DNA of 5,405 nucleotides from 4484-232 sp964486555 (GTDB lineage Bacteria; Thermotogota; Thermotogae; Thermotogales; Thermotogaceae). The notes below the pieces were generated by a model. It did no database searches. It saw only the letters and a list, made by a program, of their open reading frames with translations, and was not told where the DNA came from. A program made the position numbers and the translations under genes. This document shows positions 1-5,405 of this stretch, one piece after another; within the stretch, counting starts at the first letter, position 1, and the number at the start of each line of letters is the position of its first letter. The DNA is taken from positions 1 to 5,405 of the forward strand of contig CAZANP010000089.1 in NCBI GenBank assembly GCA_964486555.1. Direction: 5' to 3'.

Positions 1-1553
1 AGTTTCTGGTGATTTTGCTTCTTTCCTTTCTGGTTTTGAGTGTTTTCTCCGCCAAAATTCCCAAGGACACTTTGGTCATAGGTGCGAACACCGGAATACT
101 CATAACCTTCGACCCGGCTCAATGTTACGAAGTCCTCGGTGCTGTCATAACCAGTAACCTTTACGATGCTCTCGGTGAGATAGTGGTGAAGGAAGGACAG
201 TTCACCGTTATACCAGCAGTTGCTGAAAGCTGGGAAATTAAAGAAGATGGGAAAACGTGGATATTCCATATAAGGAAAGGAATCAAATTCTACAATGGGG
301 ATCCATTGACTGCCGAAGATGTTGTCTTCTCTCTGAAAAGGGTTTTGAAACTCAGAAAACCGCCTGTTTGGCTCTTCGAAGATGTGCTTGGTCTGACGGA
401 GGATTCCATTGAAAAAATCGATGATTACACGGTAAAACTCGTTGTATCGAAAAAACTCGCTCCCAACATAGTTCTCTCGGTTCTGTCCGGTTCCTGGGGA
501 GGAATTGTCAACAAGAAAGAAGTGTTGAAGCATGAAAAAGATGGAGACCTAGGAAACGCATGGTTAACAGACCACTCAGCTGGATCTGGACCATACTATT
601 TGAAAGTTTGGAAGAGGAACGAAATGGTCGTTCTTGAAGTTAACAAGTATTACTGGGGAGGGGAACCTCCTATAAAGAGAGTTATATTCAAAGACATACC
701 AGAGGAGAACACTCAGTACCTCATGATACAAAAAGGAGATATAGACATAGCCTGGAACCTCACGGCAGAACAAGCTCTCGATATAAAAGAGGGTAAGGTA
801 CCAGGAGCCAGACTCGTTTCAATACCAGCTCAGGCTCAAGAGTACGTTGCAGTGAACGTGGGTTGGGGACCATTCAAAGATCCCAGAGTCAGAATGGCTA
901 TTAAACTCGCCATAGACTACGAAGCGATAATAAAAGAAGTCAGAAAAGGGCTTGCTATAGATAACTTCACTTTCTTACCAGTTGGATACCTCGGATACAA
1001 ACCACTGAAAGTTAAAAGAGATGTAGAAAAGGCCAAGAAGCTTCTTGCAGAAGCTGGATATCCAGATGGATTCGAAGTCACGATATTGACCAATACGACA
1101 GCAATCCGAAAGGCAGAAGCCGTCATAGTCCAATCCAATCTGGCAGAGATTGGTATAAAAGCTAACATCCAACTCATGCAAGCTTCACAGATGTACACGA
1201 AGTACAGACAACAAGGGCATCAGATGATAGTTGCTGGTTGGGGTGTGGACTTTCCAGATCCAGCGGCTCAGGCTGCACCGTTTACAGATTACACCGCTCA
1301 TCAGCTGGCTTGGAGGAACATGTGGTACGACGACTTCGCATCTAAACTGACGAAAATGGCACTTGAAGAGATGGATCCCAAAGTCAGGGCTGTCATCTAC
1401 AACATCCTCATAGATTACTGGTTTGAGAACGGTCCTTTCGCAATACTCTATCAACCCATGCAGTACTGGGCTGTCAGAGAAGAGGTCAAAGGCGCAGAAG
1501 AAGCGTTCGCTCCATATAGTTTTAACCTTCAACTTGAAAAGATTCATAAATAA
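1..1553 (+). CDS. ABC transporter substrate-binding protein, family 5 (Opp/Dpp type), 5' partial
   Basis: Extracytoplasmic solute receptor of an Opp/Dpp-type importer. The frame is open from base 3 to the TAA at 1551-1553. A GTG at 9 would give 514 aa, but the in-frame Phe-Leu codons before it and the missing basic N-terminus suggest that the true start lies a few codons upstream, outside the window. Numbering from that GTG, residues 2-15 are a hydrophobic signal core (ILLLSFLVLSVFSA), probably cleaved before KIPKD. No lipobox cysteine is present, so the protein appears secreted rather than lipid-anchored. Family 5 hallmarks are AESWEIKEDGKTWIFHIRKG (72-91), the following NGDPLTAEDVVFSLKR (96-111), GSGPYYLKVW (192-201), DPRVRMAIKLAIDYEAI (291-307), AKKLLAEAGYPDGFEV (342-357) and WGVDFPDP (411-418). 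The length is normal for the family. The ligand is uncertain: peptide, oligosaccharide or another solute. The family call is very secure; the substrate is not. Confidence 0.95.
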   Translation, partial: FLVILLLSFLVLSVFSAKIPKDTLVIGANTGILITFDPAQCYEVLGAVITSNLYDALGEIVVKEGQFTVIPAVAESWEIKEDGKTWIFHIRKGIKFYNGDPLTAEDVVFSLKRVLKLRKPPVWLFEDVLGLTEDSIEKIDDYTVKLVVSKKLAPNIVLSVLSGSWGGIVNKKEVLKHEKDGDLGNAWLTDHSAGSGPYYLKVWKRNEMVVLEVNKYYWGGEPPIKRVIFKDIPEENTQYLMIQKGDIDIAWNLTAEQALDIKEGKVPGARLVSIPAQAQEYVAVNVGWGPFKDPRVRMAIKLAIDYEAIIKEVRKGLAIDNFTFLPVGYLGYKPLKVKRDVEKAKKLLAEAGYPDGFEVTILTNTTAIRKAEAVIVQSNLAEIGIKANIQLMQASQMYTKYRQQGHQMIVAGWGVDFPDPAAQAAPFTDYTAHQLAWRNMWYDDFASKLTKMALEEMDPKVRAVIYNILIDYWFENGPFAILYQPMQYWAVREEVKGAEEAFAPYSFNLQLEKIHK

Positions 1554-1559
1554 TCAACC

Positions 1560-1584
1560 TCGGAGGGGGGAAGTCCCCCTCCGA
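1560..1584 (+). promoter_or_regulatory. Intercistronic GC-rich hairpin between binding protein and permease genes
   Basis: A perfect 10-bp inverted repeat: left arm TCGGAGGGGG (1560-1569), loop GAAGT, right arm CCCCCTCCGA (1575-1584). It starts six bases after the stop codon of the binding-protein gene and ends 17 bases before the permease B start. No T-run follows the right arm (TTCGAGGAG comes next), so it does not look like a complete intrinsic terminator. By analogy with structures after binding-protein genes in other ABC operons, it may protect the 3' end of the upstream message or partly reduce downstream transcription, so that binding protein is made in excess. The structure is read directly from the sequence; the role is inferred. 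Confidence 0.75.
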
Positions 1585-1587
1585 TTC

Positions 1588-1593
1588 GAGGAG
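1588..1593 (+). promoter_or_regulatory. Ribosome binding site of permease B
   Basis: GAGGAG lies 8 nt before the ATG at 1602. It favours this start over the in-frame ATG at 1623 (Met8), which has no comparable Shine-Dalgarno. The site sits just downstream of the hairpin, and its GAGG could pair with CCTC-containing bases at 1558-1564 if the hairpin were opened. Confidence 0.8.
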
Positions 1594-1601
1594 AGATCGT
1601 A

Positions 1602-2612
1602 ATGAAGCTTTGGTATTTTATAATGAAAAGACTCTTCTTAATGGTTATAGTACTCTTTGGGATACTAGTGCTCGTTTTCTTCATAACGAAGATAATACCT
1701 GCAGATCCTGTAGGTGCTCTACTTGGAGGCAATGCACCACCAGAGCTTGTTGATGAACTCAAGCACAAATTGGGACTGGATAAACCTCTGATAATTCAGT
1801 TCGTCGATTACATGAAAGGGGCCCTCAAAGGGGATTTTGGAATATCTCTCAAAACAAACAGGCCAGTGATAGAAGATATAAAGGAATACTTTCCTGCCAC
1901 TATGGAACTTGCGATATTCGCAATAATCATAGCTGTAGGAATAGGGATACCCCTAGGAATATTCTCGGCTGTGAAGCGTAACAGTGTTGTAGATCACTTT
2001 TCCAGGATATTCTCCATCCTCGGTGTTTCCATGCCTGTTTTTTGGACGGGTTTGCTTCTTCTTTTGCTTTTTTACTACAAACTTGACTTGCTTCCTGGAT
2101 CGGGGAGATTGGAACTTTTCATAATACCTCCAGAACCCAAAACAGGCCTGATAATTCTAGATGCATTGCTCGAGGGAAATTGGGAAGCATTTTGGGATGG
2201 ATTAAAGCACATAATTCTCCCAGCTTTTGTTTTGGGATACGCGTCCAGTGCCTCCATAGCGAGGATGACAAGAGCCAGTGTCCTCGATGTTTTGAGACAG
2301 GACTACATAAGAACAGCGAAAGCGAAAGGACTTCCAAAAAGATTGGTAATATACAAACATGCCCTTAAAAACGCGTTGATCCCTGTTGTTACACTCATAG
2401 GTTTGAGGTTCGGGAGTCTCCTGGAAGGAGCAGTGCTAACAGAGACGATCTTCGGATGGCCAGGACTTGGCAGGTACATCGTCAACGCGCTTTTGGTTTT
2501 GGATTATCCGGCCATAATGGGAGGGACCGTTTTCATCGCCTTGATATATTCCTTAGCCAACTTAGTGGTGGATATAACCTATGCCGTTCTCGATCCTAGA
2601 ATGAGAATTTGA
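1602..2612 (+). CDS. dppB: ABC transporter permease, DppB/OppB type
   Basis: First of two inner-membrane permeases forming the translocation pore; 336 aa, normal for the family. Six membrane segments can be seen at roughly 9-31, 99-123, 134-158, 203-221, 258-280 and 303-328. The N-terminus (MKRLFLMVIVLFGILVLVFF, 8-27) and the first periplasmic loop (IIPADPVGAL, 31-40; LGLDKPLIIQF, 57-67) are typical of DppB/OppB. The cytoplasmic EAA-type loop that docks onto an ATPase is at about 234-261 (DYIRTAKAKGLPKRLVIYK and the following HALKNALIP). ETIFGWPGLGRYIVNAL (281-297) and the C-terminal DPRMRI are further family marks. The ATG start is set by the GAGGAG 8 nt upstream. It is followed after 9 nt by permease C. 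The dpp symbol marks the position in the complex and does not imply that the substrate is a dipeptide. Confidence 0.96.
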   Translation: MKLWYFIMKRLFLMVIVLFGILVLVFFITKIIPADPVGALLGGNAPPELVDELKHKLGLDKPLIIQFVDYMKGALKGDFGISLKTNRPVIEDIKEYFPATMELAIFAIIIAVGIGIPLGIFSAVKRNSVVDHFSRIFSILGVSMPVFWTGLLLLLLFYYKLDLLPGSGRLELFIIPPEPKTGLIILDALLEGNWEAFWDGLKHIILPAFVLGYASSASIARMTRASVLDVLRQDYIRTAKAKGLPKRLVIYKHALKNALIPVVTLIGLRFGSLLEGAVLTETIFGWPGLGRYIVNALLVLDYPAIMGGTVFIALIYSLANLVVDITYAVLDPRMRI

Positions 2613-2618
2613 GGTGAT
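2611..2618 (+). promoter_or_regulatory. Ribosome binding site of permease C, overlapping the permease B stop
   Basis: GAGGTGAT is a long match to the complement of the 16S rRNA 3' end. Its first two bases are the last two of the upstream TGA stop. It ends 3 nt before the GTG at 2622, with 7 nt between the GAGG core and the start, and it decides that non-ATG start. Terminating ribosomes would stop on this site, which suggests translational coupling. Confidence 0.85.
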
Positions 2619-2621
2619 AGT

Positions 2622-3506
2622 GTGGAATACCAGGAAAGTGAACGCATTTCCAGGTGGAGACCACTAATAGAAGATCTCAAACATACGATGTATTTGTGGA
2701 GGAAAAACAAGCTAGCCATGGTGGGGACCGTCATAATATTGGGGTTCATAATAGTTGCCATATTTGCGCCCGTTCTGGCTCCCTATGATCCTTATCAACA
2801 GAATCTCCACAAAAGGCTTGCACCTCCAAGTAAAGAACATATCCTCGGAACAGATCAATTTGGAAGAGATGTTCTGAGCAGAATAATATGGGGTACCAGG
2901 ATAGAGCTGAAGATAATATTCCTCGTGACAGTGATAAGCACGACTATAGGAACCATCATAGGTTTGATCTCAGGGTATTTTGGGGGAGCCGTCGATGAAA
3001 TTCTCATGAGAATAACCGACATGTTTCTGGCGTTTCCAAGCCTGGTTCTGGCCATGGCCTTCGCTGCCGCACTTGGTCCATCGCTAACGAATGCGATAAT
3101 AGCCATATCTGTGGTCACCTGGACGGTGTACGCCAGATTGGTTAGAGCTGAGACCATGAAGATAAAGAGTACACTTTACATAGAAGCCATAAAAGCCCTT
3201 GGAGCAGGAACTTTCAGGATCCTGTTTCTTCACATTCTCCCGATGACAGTTTCTCCAATTTTGGTTCAGATGACGTTGAGAATGGGAACGATAATCTTGA
3301 CGGCAGCTGGTTTGGGATTCTTGGGGCTTGGTGCCCAACCCCCCACTCCCGAATGGGGTGCCATGGTCAGTGATGGCAGGCTTTACATGATGAACGCTTG
3401 GTGGATATCAACGTTTTCGGGTCTTGCAATTGCTCTTGTCGTTTTAGGATTCAACCTTTTGGGTGATGGTATAAGGGATATCCTCGATCCGAGGTTGAGG
3501 AGGTAG
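2622..3506 (+). CDS. dppC: ABC transporter permease, DppC/OppC type
   Basis: Second inner-membrane permease, partner of the upstream protein; 294 aa with a GTG start. A cytoplasmic N-terminal segment (1-30) leads into the first membrane helix (about 31-53), ending in APVLAPYDPYQQ, which is characteristic of the OppC N-terminal domain. HILGTDQFGRDVLSR (73-87) is a strong DppC/OppC signature. Further helices lie at about 96-120, 135-152, 155-173, 208-236 and 261-282. The EAA loop is at about 186-213 (YIEAIKALGAGTFRILFLH, then ILPMTVSPI). GFLGLGAQPPTPEWGAM (232-248) and the C-terminal ILDPRLRR are also typical. It is complete, with no truncation. The last two Arg codons (AGG AGG) form the core of the Shine-Dalgarno of the next gene, which begins 3 nt after the stop. 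Confidence 0.97.
   Translation: MEYQESERISRWRPLIEDLKHTMYLWRKNKLAMVGTVIILGFIIVAIFAPVLAPYDPYQQNLHKRLAPPSKEHILGTDQFGRDVLSRIIWGTRIELKIIFLVTVISTTIGTIIGLISGYFGGAVDEILMRITDMFLAFPSLVLAMAFAAALGPSLTNAIIAISVVTWTVYARLVRAETMKIKSTLYIEAIKALGAGTFRILFLHILPMTVSPILVQMTLRMGTIILTAAGLGFLGLGAQPPTPEWGAMVSDGRLYMMNAWWISTFSGLAIALVVLGFNLLGDGIRDILDPRLRR
3497..3504 (+). promoter_or_regulatory. Ribosome binding site of ATPase D, inside the end of permease C
   Basis: GAGGAGGT lies 5 nt before the ATG at 3510. It is made from the terminal Leu-Arg-Arg codons of permease C plus the first base of its TAG stop. It is a near-perfect anti-16S match at good spacing and fixes the start of the ATPase gene. Confidence 0.85.
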
Positions 3507-3509
3507 AGG

Positions 3510-4484
3510 ATGAAGGGAGATCTTCTCACTGTCAGAAATCTTCGAGTGATCTTCCACACTTACAGGGGAATAATAAAAGCTCTGAACGGTGTGAACATCT
3601 GGATCAACAAGCAAGAAAGGTTGGGACTGGTTGGGGAAACCGGATGTGGAAAATCTGTCACATCACTTTCGATAATGAGGTTGATAGAGGAGCCTGGAGA
3701 AATAGTCGATGGCGAGATCATATTCGATGGTGAAGATCTTTTGAAGCTCTCTGAGAGTGAGATGATGAAAATAAGGGGAAAGGAAATATCGATGATATTC
3801 CAGGAGCCCATATCTGCTCTGAATCCTGTTTTCAAAGTGGGTTATCAAATAGCGGAAGCCATAGCCCACGCTGAAAATGTATCCATAAAGGATGCGTATG
3901 GAAAGGTGAAGGATGCCCTTGAAATGGTGGGATTGGATTGGAAAAGAACGATGAATCTTTACCCACATGAGCTTTCAGGAGGTATGGCTCAAAGAGTCAT
4001 GATAGCTATGGCTTTGGTTACCAAGCCCAAACTTTTGATAGCGGATGAACCGACATCTGCTTTGGATGTCACGATACAAGCTCAGATTCTGAAACTTTTG
4101 GATGAACTGATAAAAGAAATGGGAAGTGCGGTTATGATGATAACACACGACATGGGGGTTGCCGCTGAGTTCTGTGATAAGATAGCGGTTATGTATGCGG
4201 GAAACGTTGTTGAGTATGCAAGAACGGAGGTAATTTTTGAAAATCCCCTTCATCCATATACCAAAGGTCTTCTCAAGGCAGTTCCAAGGATCGGGAGGAC
4301 TGAGGAATTAGAAGGAGTTCCTGGGATGGTACCAGACCTTGTTGATCCTCCTCCTGGATGTAGATTTCATCCGCGGTGTGGTGACAGATTAGATGTATGC
4401 TCGAGTGAAAAACCAGAGCTCGTCGAAGTGGAAGAGGGACATTTCGTTGCATGTCACCTGTTTCACGGAGGTGTAAGAACTTGA
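3510..4484 (+). CDS. dppD: ABC transporter ATP-binding protein, DppD/OppD type
   Basis: First of two cytoplasmic ATPases that power import; 324 aa, normal for DppD. All ATPase motifs are intact: Walker A GETGCGKS (42-49, Lys48), Q-loop Gln98 in IFQEP, signature LSGGMAQR (155-162), Walker B LLIADEP (175-181, Asp179 and catalytic Glu180), D-loop SALD (183-186) and switch His213 in ITHD. The C-terminal oligopeptide-transporter extension starts near NPLHPYTKGLLKAVPR (245-260) and carries four cysteines, Cys284, Cys290, Cys297 and Cys315, in the pattern PPGCRFHPRC...C...GHFVAC. In recently solved Opp/Dpp transporters, as I recall, such cysteines hold a 4Fe-4S cluster. The ATG has a strong Shine-Dalgarno 5 nt upstream. 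The stop overlaps the start of the second ATPase by 4 nt, consistent with the two being made in equal amounts as a heterodimer. Confidence 0.97.
   Translation: MKGDLLTVRNLRVIFHTYRGIIKALNGVNIWINKQERLGLVGETGCGKSVTSLSIMRLIEEPGEIVDGEIIFDGEDLLKLSESEMMKIRGKEISMIFQEPISALNPVFKVGYQIAEAIAHAENVSIKDAYGKVKDALEMVGLDWKRTMNLYPHELSGGMAQRVMIAMALVTKPKLLIADEPTSALDVTIQAQILKLLDELIKEMGSAVMMITHDMGVAAEFCDKIAVMYAGNVVEYARTEVIFENPLHPYTKGLLKAVPRIGRTEELEGVPGMVPDLVDPPPGCRFHPRCGDRLDVCSSEKPELVEVEEGHFVACHLFHGGVRT
4467..4473 (+). promoter_or_regulatory. Ribosome binding site of ATPase F, inside the end of ATPase D
   Basis: GGAGGTG lies 7 nt before the TTG at 4481. It is formed by the Gly-Gly codons near the C-terminus of the upstream protein. 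It supports the TTG at 4481 as the start over the in-frame GTG at 4496, which has only a weak upstream match. Confidence 0.8.
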
Positions 4485-5405
4485 ACCTGATAGAGGTGAA
4501 GAACCTGAAGAAGTACTTTCCCATAAGGAAGACCCCTTTTTCCAAACCGATATACGTTAAAGCGGTGAACGACGTGACATTGGATATTCCGAAAGAATCG
4601 ATATTTGCAGTCGTTGGGGAGTCTGGTTCAGGAAAGACGACTCTCGGCAGAACCATTTTGAAACTTTTGGATCCAACTTCAGGTAAGATATTATTCTCAG
4701 GCCAAGACATAACAGATCTAAAACCCAAGGAAATGAGAGCTATTAGAAGGAAGATGCAGATCGTACCTCAGGATCCTTACAACTCGCTTCATCCCAGAAA
4801 ACTCGTGAAAGATATCGTTGGTGAGGGTCTTAAAATACATTTCAAAATGAGATCCAATGAGATATATGAAAGAGTCAGAGAGATCCTAGGATACGTGGGT
4901 TTGAGAGAAGAGCACATGTTCAGATATCCCCATGAGTTCAGTGGTGGGCAGAGACAGAGGATCGCGATAGCGAGAGCATTGGTTCTGAGGCCTGAGTTTA
5001 TAGTTCTCGATGAGCCCACATCTGCTTTGGATGTTTCCGTTCAGGCAAGGGTTCTTAAACTTTTGAAGGATCTGAAAAAAGAATTCTCGTTAACGTACCT
5101 GTTCATAACACACGACCTTGCCGTTGTCGATTACATGGCGGATAGATGCGCTGTAATGTACCTTGGAAAAGTTGTTGAGATCGGAAGTAAAGACGATATA
5201 TTCTACAGGACATCTCATCCTTACACACGTCTTTTGATGAACGCCGTGCCAAGTGTTGACCCAAAGAACAAGAAGGATAAAGTCATCCCCAAAGGAGAGA
5301 TACCAAACCCTATAAATCCTCCAAGTGGGTGTCCCTTCCATCCAAGGTGCCCTTATGCCAAAAGCATTTGCAAGGAGAAAGAGCCTGATATGGTGGAAGT
5401 GAACG
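4481..5405 (+). CDS. dppF: ABC transporter ATP-binding protein, DppF/OppF type, 3' partial
   Basis: Second cytoplasmic ATPase, pairing with the upstream one. I translated it by hand from the TTG at 4481: 308 codons are open to the window edge, so probably only about 15-20 residues are missing. It starts MNLIEVKNLKKYFPIRK. Motifs are complete: Walker A GESGSGKT (46-53, Lys52), Q-loop Gln97 in VPQDP, signature FSGGQRQR (153-160), Walker B FIVLDEP (173-179, Asp177 and Glu178), D-loop SALD (181-184) and switch His211. The insert before Walker A (SKPIYVKAVNDVTLDI, 21-36) and the tail SHPYTRLLMNAVP (245-257) are typical of DppF/OppF. The C-terminal cysteine motif shows Cys284, Cys290 and Cys297; the expected fourth cysteine would lie past the edge. 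The start overlaps the previous stop in TTGA, and the GGAGGTG 7 nt upstream supports it. GTG at 4496 (codon 6) is a less likely alternative. Confidence 0.95.
   Translation, partial: MNLIEVKNLKKYFPIRKTPFSKPIYVKAVNDVTLDIPKESIFAVVGESGSGKTTLGRTILKLLDPTSGKILFSGQDITDLKPKEMRAIRRKMQIVPQDPYNSLHPRKLVKDIVGEGLKIHFKMRSNEIYERVREILGYVGLREEHMFRYPHEFSGGQRQRIAIARALVLRPEFIVLDEPTSALDVSVQARVLKLLKDLKKEFSLTYLFITHDLAVVDYMADRCAVMYLGKVVEIGSKDDIFYRTSHPYTRLLMNAVPSVDPKNKKDKVIPKGEIPNPINPPSGCPFHPRCPYAKSICKEKEPDMVEVN

Noticed and set aside
1185..1547. Minus-strand open frame of 120 codons opposite the end of the binding-protein gene
   Set aside because: It is fully antisense to a conserved gene, with no recognisable domain and no supporting context.
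1562..1566. GGAGG in the left hairpin arm as a ribosome binding site
   Set aside because: No start codon follows at a usable distance and the bases are buried in the stem; the real site for permease B is GAGGAG at 1588-1593.
1560..1590. The hairpin as a classical rho-independent terminator
   Set aside because: No run of T follows the stem, and the remaining operon genes follow directly in the same direction, so a full stop of transcription here is unlikely.
1544..1768. Minus-strand open frame of 74 codons covering the intercistronic gap
   Set aside because: It reads through the hairpin and into permease B in antisense; the translation looks like low-complexity Ser/Pro/Ile sequence without family character.
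2180..2368. Plus-strand open frame of 62 codons inside permease B
   Set aside because: It is in another frame within a complete, well-conserved permease gene and has no recognisable features.
2855..3157. Minus-strand open frame of 100 codons opposite permease C
   Set aside because: Its hydrophobic look is the mirror of the membrane helices of permease C on the other strand.
4273..4728. Minus-strand open frame of 151 codons across the junction of the two ATPase genes
   Set aside because: It lies wholly opposite two well-conserved ATPase genes, has no recognisable domain, and is a composition shadow of the coding strand.
1..5405. CRISPR array, insertion sequence, tRNA or riboswitch
   Set aside because: Genes fill almost the whole window; I saw no regular repeat-spacer pattern, terminal inverted repeats, transposase motifs or RNA-gene signatures.

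Overview
The window holds most of one operon for a peptide/nickel/oligosaccharide-type ABC importer (Opp/Dpp family). All five genes are on the + strand, in the classical order: substrate-binding protein, permease B, permease C, ATPase D, ATPase F. The first gene is cut at its 5' end by the left edge, and the last is cut at its 3' end by the right edge. No other gene, RNA gene, mobile element or CRISPR array is visible.

The organism is probably a thermophilic bacterium of the Thermotogota (Thermotoga/Pseudothermotoga-like). The reasons are heavy use of ATA for Ile and AGA/AGG for Arg, moderate GC by eye, strong GGAGGTG-type Shine-Dalgarno sequences, GTG and TTG starts, dense gene packing, Lys/Glu-rich proteins, and a binding protein with a signal peptide but no lipobox cysteine. 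This is inferred from style and was not confirmed by a search.

Layout: 1-1553, secreted family 5 substrate-binding protein (5' partial). 1554-1601, the only real intercistronic gap, which holds a perfect GC-rich hairpin without a U-tract, followed by the Shine-Dalgarno of the next gene. 1602-2612, permease B. 2622-3506, permease C, 9 nt downstream. 3510-4484, ATPase D, 3 nt downstream. 4481-5405, ATPase F (3' partial), which starts at a TTG overlapping the previous stop by 4 nt. No stretch longer than 300 bases lacks a gene.

How it works: the binding protein captures the solute outside the membrane and delivers it to the B/C permease heterodimer. The D/F ATPases hydrolyse ATP to drive import. 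The four membrane-complex subunits are tightly coupled translationally. The binding protein is separated from them by the hairpin, a layout expected to give more binding protein than transporter. The ligand cannot be read from the sequence: members of this family in Thermotogota carry oligosaccharides as well as peptides.

I looked for an undescribed system and did not find one. The most informative non-coding signal is the hairpin at 1560-1584 and its possible interplay with the permease B ribosome binding site.
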